Positions 1-9,007 of a stretch of DNA of 64,000 nt are shown in pieces. Position numbers and translations under genes: made by a program. Below the pieces are notes generated by a model. The model searched no databases. It was given only the letters and a program-made list of their open reading frames with translations, and was not told where the DNA came from. Position 1 is the stretch's first letter. Each line of letters starts with the position of its first letter. The DNA comes from CAZFGK01 sp964518635 (GTDB taxonomy: Bacteria; Zixibacteria; MSB-5A5; GN15; FEB-12). The stretch covers positions 1-64,000 of the forward strand of contig CAZFGK010000008.1 of NCBI GenBank assembly GCA_964518635.1, read 5' to 3'.

Positions 1-91
1 GGAAGGGAGCTTTTCACTCTGCCGGTGCGGGCAGTCGCTGAAAAAACCATTCTGTGATGGGACACACAAGACATGTGGATTCTACGACTAA
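1..91 (+). CDS. CDGSH-type iron-sulfur protein, C-terminal end (partial)
   Basis: The last 29 codons of a gene that begins before the window; the reading frame starts at base 2 and stops at TAA 89-91. The residues CRCGQSLKKPFCDGTH match the CDGSH [2Fe-2S] motif C-x-C-x2-S-x3-P-x-C-D-G-T-H exactly, with three Cys and one His as cluster ligands, followed by a GF pair that is usual after the motif. The family binds a redox-active [2Fe-2S] cluster. Only one CDGSH motif is visible here, so whether this is a single- or double-motif protein cannot be told. An SdpI-like gene starts 18 bp downstream on the same strand. Confidence 0.85.
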   Translation, partial: EGSFSLCRCGQSLKKPFCDGTHKTCGFYD

Positions 92-109
92 ATACGTGAG
101 TAGGTTACG

Positions 110-490
110 ATGCAATGGATAACTGATTGTGGCGACTGGCTTCGGCTGATCTTTCTGGTGCCGAGCGTGATCTTCTTTCTGATCTGGTTGCTTTGGCGAC
201 TCGTGCCGGCTAAGAATATCAACATGTTCTATGGCTATCGAACATTTCAATCGATGAAAAATCAGACGATGTGGGATGCCGCACAGCGATATTCGTCGCA
301 GCTGTTTCTTAAGATGAGTCTCGTGATGTTCGTTGTCGGAATTATTCAGATGGCAGTGTTTCGAGTTGAGGTTCTCTGGTTTTCACTTGCGGGAGTGATC
401 GGCGTGGTCTTTGTGTTGATCGCGACAGAGCGATATCTGAAACGTGTCGATACTGCGATGCAATCAGGACAGCCGATACCGGAGGAGTAG
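110..490 (+). CDS. SdpI-family small membrane protein
   Basis: A 126-residue integral membrane protein. Hydrophobic segments lie at about residues 14-32, 66-84 and 87-105. Between the first two is the SdpI-family signature: YGYRT at about 42, then S, K and a W..A..Y run near 48-62. SdpI of Bacillus protects against a secreted toxin, but distant members are widespread and mostly uncharacterised, so no substrate can be given. The family is often longer; this is a one-domain form. It directly follows the CDGSH gene and is followed by a repeat island, so it likely ends its operon. Confidence 0.7.
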   Translation: MQWITDCGDWLRLIFLVPSVIFFLIWLLWRLVPAKNINMFYGYRTFQSMKNQTMWDAAQRYSSQLFLKMSLVMFVVGIIQMAVFRVEVLWFSLAGVIGVVFVLIATERYLKRVDTAMQSGQPIPEE

Positions 491-818
491 GGGGGATAGG
501 TCCCGCTGAAGGCGTGCTTCCCGCCATCTTCAATTCTCCGTAGGGTGGTGTCCTTTTGAGGATCCGCCTCTTTGTATTTCCGTCAATCAAACAATCGAAA
601 AAGAGGCAGGTCCCAAGAGGGATACTGCCCTACGGGAAGAATGATTTGCGGGGAATTTTGTAGGGCGGGATCGCTTTGGTTCCCGCCTTCTTGTTTCATT
701 CACAATTTGAAGACGGCGGGTAGCAAGGCCAACCCGCCCTACAAGATGAAATGCAATTTTTACCTGGAGGTCGGCTCCGTCTTCGGTGCCGACATTTTAC
801 ACCAATAGAATATGCCCC
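491..818. repeat. Intergenic repeat island
   Basis: No gene seen. The stretch holds copies of modules found elsewhere in the window: an AAGAGGCAGGTCC... module with CTGCCCTACGG near 600-633 (similar at 55681-55720), the 90 bp repeat at 658-747, and a GGAGGTCGGCTCCGTCTTCG module at 766-794 whose reverse complement recurs at 11092-11120 and, with two changes, at 12215-12243. Confidence 0.8.
658..747 (+). repeat. 90 bp direct repeat, copy 1
   Basis: Identical over all 90 bases to 4954-5043 in the same orientation. It begins TTGTAGGGCGGG and ends CCCGCCCTACAAGAT, so its ends are inverted repeats of about 15 bases that could form a long hairpin. The two copies bracket the dockerin-protein gene. 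Confidence 0.95.
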
Positions 819-3800
819 CTACTCACACCCCGGGGTCAAATCGGCAAACGATATAAACAGATGATCAACCAGCGCGGTTAGATCACCAATATCCACACTA
901 CAATCCCCATTCATGTCCGCCACCTTGCGCGGCAGTATCGGATCGAAACTGATAAAGAGATGGTCAACGAGCATCGTCAGATCACCAATATCAACCGTGT
1001 GCGAATGATCGACATCCCCAAGTGCCCATGTCCAGAAATCGAGGACATTGGATGATGAGGTCACCAGTCCGGTCTTATCTCGCGCTGTCACACGCCACCA
1101 GTAATGCGTCCCAAACAGCAGTGAATCGACAAGTGTAAAATTGTTCGTGCCGATTGAATCAATGTCGAAATCAAAGGTGAAAGTCGGCGTGATAGAAACT
1201 TCCAGCAGATAGCGCACCGTGTCATTCGGATCAGGATCGAGTGCCGGCTGCCAGTTGAGGGTGGGAGTCAGATCAAAGTCCGGGAGTCCACTGTTGTTCG
1301 GAGTGATCAATGCAAACGCACTCGGTGATTCTGGAACGCCATTCGTGACAAACGAACGCGCACTTGACCAGTTTGAATACTCAAATCCATCGTAACTGCG
1401 CGACCGCCAGTAGAAGCGCGTGTTCTCGGCGAGTGTCGCAGGGGTCCATTGGGTGGTGGTGGGTGTTTGCGAGATGCCGCTGGCGGCATCGATCTGATTG
1501 GTGAGCGCGGAATCGGTGAAGATCGCAAAGTCATAGACCAGCGGATCATTCTCTGCATCGCTCGAATTGTTGATCGCAAGTGATGGCGGATTGGAGGTGA
1601 TGGAGCCGTTTGACGGCGAAGCAAGCAACGGAACACTCGGCACTGAGTTCATGCGAAATGATGACTCAAACCACGGCGACCACGCGATCCCGTTGTTGAC
1701 GCGAAGACGGACATAGTACGTCGCACCGTCAACGAGCGTGCTGCCATCATAGACAACAAATGTGTCGCTGGACGTAAACGGCGCGGGATTCCATTTTTCA
1801 GCAAACGCCCAGTTGTTGTCTGTGCCGACCGCGATTTCGAATTGGGTCTGAGCCGCATTCCCATCATACCGCAGAAAATCCCAATCGAATTGCGGAGTGT
1901 GATCGAGTACGTGGATGTTCGTAAATTCTTCCGATGTATGAAGCGAATCAGCACCGGGGGTGGTGCGAAGGACGACGAGAGTGACAACTTGTGTGTCGGC
2001 AAGAAACCCGTCCGATGCGATGACCGTGAATGATGTATCGTCATTATTCAGCGTCGGCGTGCCATAGACAGAATCGGCATTGGATGAAAGCCATGACGGG
2101 AGATTGATGAATGAGTAAGAGATTGATGGGCCGTCTGGGTCGGTGGAAATGGCGAGGAATTGAAAGTGAATCGCTTCGGTCGCAGAATCAAGGAAAGAGC
2201 TCTGAAGAGTTGGCGAGGCGTTTTGGCATCCAAGAAGAGTGTGCCCGATGGCAACACCACATGAATTGTTGGATGGAAGGCAAGGTGAGGAACTTCTCAC
2301 GAGTTCAAATCCTGAGCTTGTATCACAATACAAAGGATTGGCAAAAGTCGTGGAATCGAAGTTTACATTTCCAAACATCGAGTCTGGATACGGATAAACC
2401 AAGCCACACTCGTAATTAACAACACTTGCCTCAATTACATTTGAGAGCTTCTCGATTAAAAAATACTCAGACGTATCGAGTAGTGGAGGGTAAGTGACTG
2501 AAGCAAAGTAAGACAAACAGTCCCTTAGTTCTAGACCGGCTTCACAAAAGATATCAGCGACTCCTATTCTAACCACGCTGGGGCTTAAGAGGGGCTCTAT
2601 GTCGTAGCTTACAATTTTGACACTACTTTCAACAAAAGCAACTCCTTTACAATTAACTGGCATCAGTGAGTATATAGCTCCACCAACTGCCTCTGAATAG
2701 AACCACGACCAAGCCGATGTGATATTCGCGCTACTTCTGACCAGTCTTGAATCTGAAATGTGCAGTATTGCTGACTCACAATATATAGCACCTCCACCAG
2801 CAATAGGATAAATAGATGGATTACCAACAGGAGAGGAATTTACTTCACAATCCTCAAAAATCGAACTATCAACACTGCACTGACCGCTTTTGAAAAATAT
2901 GGCACCACCACGGCATCCAACCTCAGAGCTTCCTGGATAGAAGCCACCACCGTTGGCTGAGCACTCCCTGAAAACAGAGTTAGTAATGACCGTTGCAGTT
3001 GACTGAACGTAGAGTGCCGCTCCTTGAGAGGAAACTGCATTGTAGGTTGAATTTCCTACAAAATTGGAAGCAATGATTCTTAGACTGTCACCCACAAAGT
3101 GAATTGCACCACCTCGGGCACCTGAAAAATTACCAAACTCTGAACAATAGTTTGAATCTAAGCTAGAAGAATAAATGGTCAACGATTTGCCTGAATGATA
3201 AATAGCAGCTCCACGCGCATCACCGCCGCATCCTCTCCCCTGACGATCAATGAATACTTCAGATCTGTTTCTACTAATTTCGGAATTATTTATTTTGCAA
3301 CGCGTGTTATTAGTGAAGAGTGCAGCTCCATAAGCATGAGTAGCAAAACCAAAAATCTTGCAGGAGTCCATTTCCAAGGTAGCATTTTCACATGAAATCG
3401 CTCTATTAACATCGCAAGTAGGCCAAGTGCTTGTTTGAGCGGTCCCATCCATTACAAGGCTCTTGAATATGACATCTGCGCTTTGAATCAAGAATAGCTG
3501 ACCGTTAGGCGGTCTTAGAATTGTACCCCAGTTATCAGAACCTTCAATGAGCAGGTCCTTTGTGATTTGAATTCCAACTTCAGAATAGATACCAGCTGAA
3601 ATGGAAATCGTGTCGCCGCTGACAGAAGAGTCAACAGCTTGAATAATTGTGGCATACTCGCTTGGCACCGATATTTTTTTAGGAGCTCTGGTACTCACAT
3701 ACGGTATCGCACCGATGTCATTCCTGCTCCCGTCAGGATCGTTGTAAATGGGATTTGGATCACCTGTGTTTATGCATGGAGAACCTTGTGTAATTCTAAA

Positions 3801-4598
3801 GTCGGCATTAGTCGGACTATTGTAGAGCGGATTCAGTTGGATACTTGTGCTAGATACCTGATGAATGATAGCAAAATTTTGCCAAAAACAATTGTATGTT
3901 TCAATTACCGGATCACTACCTGCATAGAATGGATAGTCAAGCGAGTTGGTAAATATGTTGTTCTTTACTTCTCCACCTCCATCAACGTATGTAACTAGAG
4001 CACGGTACGTGCTATCAAAGACATTGTTGACAACAGATACCCACTGGGTAGAGTTTCCAGCGATGATTACACTAGCGCCGTCTGATTGTCTACTCAGTAG
4101 CAATCCATGAAACTGGTTCCTCCTAAGTACAACAGTATCTGCAAAATTAGTAAACAAGAAGTACCGTTGATTAGTTACAGTCCCATCACCGATGAAGACG
4201 TTGTTGTAAAGATGTAGTGAGCCGCTGAGTGCTCTGATCTGAGGCTTATCAGGTTCTGAACTGATGCGAGGAAAGTCTATTGCACGGAATCCCTGGAACC
4301 AGAGTCTTCCACCGCTGTCGACCAGTATCCCAAAGTCGTTCTGGTTCCATTTCCAGTTGGTTACTTTTGCACCACCACTGGCAATTACGAAAACCCTCTT
4401 ATTAAATACTTTAATATTTTCATTATACACCCCTGGGCTCACCAACACCGTATCCCCATTCACTGCGGCATTGATGCCCGATTGAATTGTCGGCTGATCT
4501 TGCGGCACGCGGATTGTCGCGGCGAACAACTCCGCGCTCATCCCCATCAACACCACAGACCAAAACAGCATCCCGCTCAGGCGGCGAGTGAATTGCAT
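819..4598 (-). CDS. Secreted beta-helix protein with C-terminal dockerin-type repeats
   Basis: A 1259-residue exported protein. The ATG at 4598 begins MQFTRRLSGMLFWSV, a signal peptide ending AELFAA. The open frame extends upstream to 4943, but that part translates intergenic repeats (it reads PEPVEGS), so I reject it. After the signal come two right-handed beta-helix domains (about 25-300 and 300-780) with PQDQPTIQSGINAA at the entrance and many GGAI/GGAIY repeats like polymorphic membrane proteins. Next is a cadherin/Ig-like module (PSWLSSNADSVYGTP), fibronectin-III-like modules (YYVRLRVNNG, YWRSRSYDG), and two dockerin type I repeats at the end (GDVDHSHTVDIGDLTMLVDH and DMNGDCSVDIGDLTALVDH). 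Surface adhesin or polysaccharide-interacting role is inference. It stands alone between two copies of a 90 bp repeat. Confidence 0.85.
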   Translation of the reverse strand: MQFTRRLSGMLFWSVVLMGMSAELFAATIRVPQDQPTIQSGINAAVNGDTVLVSPGVYNENIKVFNKRVFVIASGGAKVTNWKWNQNDFGILVDSGGRLWFQGFRAIDFPRISSEPDKPQIRALSGSLHLYNNVFIGDGTVTNQRYFLFTNFADTVVLRRNQFHGLLLSRQSDGASVIIAGNSTQWVSVVNNVFDSTYRALVTYVDGGGEVKNNIFTNSLDYPFYAGSDPVIETYNCFWQNFAIIHQVSSTSIQLNPLYNSPTNADFRITQGSPCINTGDPNPIYNDPDGSRNDIGAIPYVSTRAPKKISVPSEYATIIQAVDSSVSGDTISISAGIYSEVGIQITKDLLIEGSDNWGTILRPPNGQLFLIQSADVIFKSLVMDGTAQTSTWPTCDVNRAISCENATLEMDSCKIFGFATHAYGAALFTNNTRCKINNSEISRNRSEVFIDRQGRGCGGDARGAAIYHSGKSLTIYSSSLDSNYCSEFGNFSGARGGAIHFVGDSLRIIASNFVGNSTYNAVSSQGAALYVQSTATVITNSVFRECSANGGGFYPGSSEVGCRGGAIFFKSGQCSVDSSIFEDCEVNSSPVGNPSIYPIAGGGAIYCESAILHISDSRLVRSSANITSAWSWFYSEAVGGAIYSLMPVNCKGVAFVESSVKIVSYDIEPLLSPSVVRIGVADIFCEAGLELRDCLSYFASVTYPPLLDTSEYFLIEKLSNVIEASVVNYECGLVYPYPDSMFGNVNFDSTTFANPLYCDTSSGFELVRSSSPCLPSNNSCGVAIGHTLLGCQNASPTLQSSFLDSATEAIHFQFLAISTDPDGPSISYSFINLPSWLSSNADSVYGTPTLNNDDTSFTVIASDGFLADTQVVTLVVLRTTPGADSLHTSEEFTNIHVLDHTPQFDWDFLRYDGNAAQTQFEIAVGTDNNWAFAEKWNPAPFTSSDTFVVYDGSTLVDGATYYVRLRVNNGIAWSPWFESSFRMNSVPSVPLLASPSNGSITSNPPSLAINNSSDAENDPLVYDFAIFTDSALTNQIDAASGISQTPTTTQWTPATLAENTRFYWRSRSYDGFEYSNWSSARSFVTNGVPESPSAFALITPNNSGLPDFDLTPTLNWQPALDPDPNDTVRYLLEVSITPTFTFDFDIDSIGTNNFTLVDSLLFGTHYWWRVTARDKTGLVTSSSNVLDFWTWALGDVDHSHTVDIGDLTMLVDHLFISFDPILPRKVADMNGDCSVDIGDLTALVDHLFISFADLTPGCE

Positions 4599-5178
4599 CG
4601 TCGTTGTTTGTAGCTGTCGGAATGAAAGGGAGAGGTGGTCAAGAAATCTGTGTGACGGCACGATGAACCCCCGTGTCCTCTGTGGTGTAACCAATGTTCT
4701 GTTGGTGTGAATATACATCGTGCGCGGGTATGAGACGCAAGGGATAGGGGAATATTTTTCGTGGAATGTGATTATTTCTGGGGGGGAAGACCCTTCGACA
4801 GGCTCAGGGTGAGGAGATGAGGGAGGGGATCTTGTAGCGCGGGTCAGTTTCTGCCCCGCGTCTTCCTGACAGAAGGGGCAGACCGGTCCGCCGCGGCGTC
4901 TGCCGCCCACGGGAAAACACCCACCCGGAGGGTGGGGCACCAAGAGGCAAATCTTGTAGGGCGGGATCGCTTTGGTTCCCGCCTTCTTGTTTCATTCACA
5001 ATTTGAAGACGGCGGGTAGCAAGGCCAACCCGCCCTACAAGATAAGAGCCCAGGGCGAGCCCATGGGGCACCGAAGAGAAAACCCCACCCGCAAGAACGG
5101 GATGGGCCACCAGGAAATGGACTCTATTGCTCCCCCCTCTTCCCATCAAACGAAAACCTCCCTACCTTGCGCGTACCT
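4599..5178. repeat. Intergenic repeat island upstream of mrp
   Basis: No gene seen. Modules: a CCCTTCGACAGGCTCAGGG repeat at 4791-4809; a TCTTGTAGCGCGGGTCAG module near 4829 (related ones at 11137 and 55591); a GC-rich partial palindrome TCCGCCGCGGCG at 4887-4898; GGGTGGGGCACCAAG near 4930-4945; the second 90 bp repeat; and GGGGCACCGAAGAG near 5064-5078. The promoter of the dockerin gene should lie near 4600-4750, but I see no clear box. Confidence 0.8.
4954..5043 (+). repeat. 90 bp direct repeat, copy 2
   Basis: Base-for-base identical with 658-747, same orientation. The sequence diverges immediately outside both ends. See copy 1. Confidence 0.95.
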
Positions 5179-6252
5179 ATGCTTACCAAAGATGTTGTTC
5201 TTCATATTCTCGGTGGGGTCGAAGATCCCGAACTCAAGAAACCACTCACTGAACTTGATATGGTTCGCTCCATCGATATCACACCGGATGGGGTTGTCGC
5301 ACTCGGTATCACGCTGACCGTTCCCGGCTGTCCGATGAAAGAGAAGATCGAGCAGGATGTGATCGCGGCGGTTTCACTCATTCCCGGAGTCAGTCGGGTG
5401 ACCGTGACATTCGATGTCATGTCTGATGCGCAGCGCGCGGCCCTTCGTCAGAAACTTGGCGGCGGTGCTGTTTCTCCTGCAGGTGGTCGACCACCGGCAC
5501 GAGTGATTGGTGCGGCGGATCGATTTATTGCGGTCGCTTCCGGTAAAGGGGGAGTTGGGAAATCGACGATCACGGTCAATCTCGCCTGTGCTCTCGCACG
5601 ACTTGGGAAACGTGTCGGGGTCCTTGATGCAGATGTCTACGGCTTTTCGATTCCGCGAATGATTGGCGTGCATGGACAGCCGACGGTTATCGATGAGATG
5701 ATTGTCCCGCTTCGCAAGGGGGATAATTTGCAGGTGGTCTCGATGGGATTTTTCGTGCATGAAGATGACCCGGTGATCTGGCGCGGACCACTGCTGCATA
5801 AAGCGATCGGGCAGTTTCTCAATGATGTGATGTGGCGTGAGTTAGATTATCTCCTGCTTGATCTTCCTCCCGGCACCGGTGATGTCACGCTGACTATTGG
5901 TCAGGCGATCCCGATGGCAGAGTTGTTGGTGGTAACCACACCGCAGGCGACCGCGGTCCATGTCGCCGGACGTGTCGCGAAACTTGCCGAGAAAACAAAT
6001 CTCTCGGTGATGGGTGTGATCGAGAACATGGCGTATTACGAAACCCCAACCGGACGAGACTATATCTTCGGTCGTGACGGCGGGAAAAAACTCGCCGAGC
6101 AGTTGGGTGTGCCGCTATTGGGTGAAGTACCGCTCGCACAGTCGATTCGTGAAGGGGCCGACAACGGAAAACCGGTCGCGCTTGATGGGACCGACGAGCA
6201 GATTGCATTGTTTGAATCGATCGCACGCTCGGTCGATGCGATTGGTGCATGA
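5179..6252 (+). CDS. mrp: Mrp/ApbC-family P-loop ATPase, iron-sulfur carrier
   Basis: A 357-residue protein with an N-terminal MIP18/DUF59 domain (about 1-85) and a ParA/MinD-type ATPase domain. The deviant Walker A GKGGVGKST (about 120-128) and the DLPPGTGDV motif are intact. The family carries or assembles [4Fe-4S] clusters in the cytosol. The segment that normally holds the C-terminal C-x-x-C reads NMAYYETPTGRDYIFG and has no cysteine, so cluster binding by this route is doubtful. I start at ATG 5179 (MLTKDVVLHILGG); a TTG four codons earlier is possible and neither has a clear ribosome binding site. It lies just before the origin region. Confidence 0.88.
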   Translation: MLTKDVVLHILGGVEDPELKKPLTELDMVRSIDITPDGVVALGITLTVPGCPMKEKIEQDVIAAVSLIPGVSRVTVTFDVMSDAQRAALRQKLGGGAVSPAGGRPPARVIGAADRFIAVASGKGGVGKSTITVNLACALARLGKRVGVLDADVYGFSIPRMIGVHGQPTVIDEMIVPLRKGDNLQVVSMGFFVHEDDPVIWRGPLLHKAIGQFLNDVMWRELDYLLLDLPPGTGDVTLTIGQAIPMAELLVVTTPQATAVHVAGRVAKLAEKTNLSVMGVIENMAYYETPTGRDYIFGRDGGKKLAEQLGVPLLGEVPLAQSIREGADNGKPVALDGTDEQIALFESIARSVDAIGA

Positions 6253-6365
6253 GTTCGCAACATAGTTCCACGAGAAAAATCCGGATACAATAGCACAGCT
6301 TCTGATGCCGTAGCTTGTCGGATTCGTTTCATAACTTGTTGCCGGATGAGCGGCTGTGAATCGGA

Positions 6366-6761
6366 CGTGGATAAAAATCCCGGAGTTGTCCACACCTCAA
6401 CTCACATTCTCGGCAGTGTATTTCGACACTAACTAACTGCTAACAACAGGAGTTAGAAATCTTTCGACTTTATTTTCACCTCCCCCCTTGCGACGAAAAT
6501 AGCCCCCCGCTACAATCGATGATGTCGATGGAAAAATCGGCGGAAAACCATTGAGCCACAAGATGTTAACATCCTGTTGGTGGGTGTGGATAAGTCTGTA
6601 CGAGCCGCATTTCTCCGTGTGATATGGCAACGAGTTAGCACCCATCTGGTTATCCACCCGTTGTGGGTAAGATGGTGGAGAAGTTGAGCAGAAATGCTCC
6701 CGTTCGATAGGTAACTCTTTGTGCGGCACGCTCTGTTCAGCGAGTTGCCACATGTGGGTAA
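6366..6761. other. oriC: Probable chromosomal replication origin (oriC), DnaA-box cluster
   Basis: The 898 bp gap between mrp and dnaA holds no convincing gene but six DnaA-box-like 9-mers. One is perfect: TGTGGATAA at 6585-6593. Five differ by one base: CGTGGATAA 6366-6374, TTGTCCACA 6386-6394, TTATCCACC 6650-6658, TGTGGGTAA 6662-6670 and TGTGGGTAA 6753-6761. The boxes at 6650 and 6662 face each other across three bases. A 12-base perfect palindrome GATGTTAACATC lies at 6562-6573. The stretch 6420-6480 is relatively A+T rich and could be the unwinding element. Placement directly upstream of dnaA agrees with common bacterial origins. Confidence 0.75.
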
Positions 6762-7150
6762 CTCGAAATGAGACTAAGCGCGGATCTGGGATCGACAAGA
6801 GGGAATCAGCGCGACAGAAGAGCACGCATTCGATGCGTGAGCAATTTGTCCGGATCGATTCAGAATGCCGGATGATGACAAGTGATGAACAGGTGCAAGC
6901 TCACTTCGAGTTTGTGCATACAGATAGTTTTGAACAGGTACGTCAGGAAGACGACAGGACAGGTCCAGGAAAGAAATGATCGACAGCATGTTCACAAAGC
7001 CCGAATCGATGGTTGCTGCAAAATGCGCATCATCTGATTCGCAGGCGAATTCAGACAAGGGTTTTCAGGAAGGGGAACGCGCAATGAAGGCAGACCGATC
7101 AGGAACTGATCAAGGCCGCAATCTCACGAGCAATCGAATGATAGTCTGCG

Positions 7151-8641
7151 ATGGCTGCCATGAATGATGGTCTGGAGCTCGGCACCAGCAGCACACCGAC
7201 TGCATCACATGACGGGGCACTTCTCGCCGGATTTGGAAATCCAGTCGAACAGGTGACTGCCACGACTGAATCAAAATCAAAACAGACCGCGGTGCAGCAG
7301 TCTTCCCATTGGCTCGATTGCCAGCGCTACATGTCAAGCCGGATGAAGAATCAGCAATACACTACCTGGATTCGCCCGACACGTGGTGAACTCGGTACGG
7401 ATGGCTGTTTTCGAATTGCGGTTTCAAATCAGTTTGTTGCGAACTGGATAGATGAACATTTCCGGCCGTTGATTGATGAAGCATTTGATAATGTTCTCGG
7501 TCGCCGTCCGGAGTTGGTTTTTGTGATCGCACAGACTGATGATGACGAGCAGACGTCCTTGCCACTTGATGCCCCAGCCCAGACCACGACAATCATTCAG
7601 AATGGTCGCCCGGCGGTGGTGCATAATCTGAGTGAACGATATCGCTTTGATAATCTTGTCGTCGGTGATTTCAATTCCTTCGCACATGCGGCTTCGAAAG
7701 CGGTTGCCGAAGCTCCGGGGATGACTCGCTACAATCCGTTGTTCATTTATGGCGGGACCGGCCTTGGGAAGACCCATATTGTGCAGGCAATCGGACATGA
7801 GATTGTCGCCAATCAGGCGGCGAAGCGTGTGATCTATGCGACGTCAGAAAAATTCACCTCGGATTTTATCGCGGCGATCTCTGATCGTTCTATTTCTGAT
7901 TTTACGCGGATGTATCGGGATGTCGATGTGCTGATTATCGACGACATCCAGTTCTTTACTGGCAAGGAAGGGACACAGGAGCAGTTCTTCCATACCTTCA
8001 ATTCCCTTTACCACTGCGGAAAACAGATTATTCTGACCTCCGATCGTTCGCCGCGGGAAATCAAAGGGCTGGAAGACCGACTTCTCTCACGATTCAGCTG
8101 GGGATTAGTGACTGATCTTCAGGCCCCTGATTTCGAAAATCGAAGCGCGATTATCTTAAAGAAACTGCAATCGGAAGGAATGACTCTCCCCGATACGGTC
8201 GTTCGATTCCTCGCCGATACGATCACCACCAACGTCCGTGAGCTTGAAGGGGCGCTCACCCGCATTCTCGCTTATGCCTCCCACAAGAAAGAGGCAGTGA
8301 ATGTCGAGATGGCGCGGAAGGTCCTCTCGGATACGGTGTCGTCATCGTCACGTGAGATCACTATTGCCGCGATTCAGAAGAAGACCTGCGAGTTTTTTCA
8401 TATCGATGCAGCGATGATGACCGCCAAGAAGAAGACCGCCAAGATCGCCCTGGCTCGTCAGGTGGCGATGTATCTGTCACGTTCTCTCACCGACAATTCG
8501 CTGAAACTGATCGGCGCGTCGTTTGGTGGACGGGATCATTCGACGGTCATTCATGCCTGCGATCTGGTCTCGAAACGGCTCTCTTCTGATCCCTCATTTC
8601 GTGAAAAAATTGACCGAATTTCGGCGAGTTTGCTCTACTAA
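7151..8641 (+). CDS. dnaA: Chromosomal replication initiator DnaA
   Basis: A 496-residue replication initiator. Domain I is at about 53-120 (WLDCQRYMSSRMKNQQYTTW) after an unusually long, Ser/Thr/Gln-rich N-terminal tail of about 50 residues. The AAA+ domain has Walker A GGTGLGKTH (about 201), Walker B VLIIDDIQF, and an arginine-containing LLSRFSWG box. Domain IV ends with the DnaA signature around GGRDHSTVIHAC (about 457), which reads DnaA boxes. Start chosen at ATG 7151; the ATG at 7160 is an alternative and neither has a strong ribosome binding site. The tail could be trimmed by a later start, but the family domain I requires at least residues 50 onward. Confidence 0.97.
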   Translation: MAAMNDGLELGTSSTPTASHDGALLAGFGNPVEQVTATTESKSKQTAVQQSSHWLDCQRYMSSRMKNQQYTTWIRPTRGELGTDGCFRIAVSNQFVANWIDEHFRPLIDEAFDNVLGRRPELVFVIAQTDDDEQTSLPLDAPAQTTTIIQNGRPAVVHNLSERYRFDNLVVGDFNSFAHAASKAVAEAPGMTRYNPLFIYGGTGLGKTHIVQAIGHEIVANQAAKRVIYATSEKFTSDFIAAISDRSISDFTRMYRDVDVLIIDDIQFFTGKEGTQEQFFHTFNSLYHCGKQIILTSDRSPREIKGLEDRLLSRFSWGLVTDLQAPDFENRSAIILKKLQSEGMTLPDTVVRFLADTITTNVRELEGALTRILAYASHKKEAVNVEMARKVLSDTVSSSSREITIAAIQKKTCEFFHIDAAMMTAKKKTAKIALARQVAMYLSRSLTDNSLKLIGASFGGRDHSTVIHACDLVSKRLSSDPSFREKIDRISASLLY

Positions 8642-9007
8642 TGTGCTGGGGACAGGAAGTGGGAATCTGCGTGAGTAAGATGTTAGCAAACCGGAGTGGG
8701 CTTGCAATTGTGGATGATCTCCGGTTTCTGGGGATGAGGGTGGAGGAAATGTCGGCAATTTGATGGTGTAAGCGAAAGAGAGGATGCTGTTACCCGGGTA
8801 TGACTTATCGGGTTTCCTGCGGGGTCGAATCCCCACTTGTGAACAGCGTCCACATGCTTAATCTTACTCCTGATTGATAGATTATCCGGAAGAATAAAGA
8901 ACGAGCCCACGAAAAGGTGGAGAACTCGATATGATACGAAACGAACGAACACATGAGGCAGGAGTGATGAAATTGAGTAACTCAATCAGATCACTCAGGA
9001 TGACCAG
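8642..9007. other. dnaA-dnaN intergenic region
   Basis: 366 bp without a convincing gene. One DnaA-box-like site differing by one base, TGTGGATGA, lies at 8709-8717. A partly palindromic TGTGAACAGCGTCCACA occurs near 8843-8859. dnaN is preceded by AGGATGACCAG directly before its ATG, a good ribosome binding site. No tRNA or terminator could be supported. Confidence 0.5.

Noticed and set aside
4599..4943. Longer start of the dockerin gene at 4943
   Set aside because: The extra codons translate repeat sequence (PEPVEGS); a signal peptide starts cleanly at 4598.
6433..7167. Small open frames in the origin region on both strands
   Set aside because: No family resemblance and no ribosome binding sites; they overlap the DnaA boxes.
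8760..8850. tRNA-like T-arm GGGGTCGAATCCCC between dnaA and dnaN
   Set aside because: No matching acceptor stem, D-arm or anticodon arm could be placed around it.
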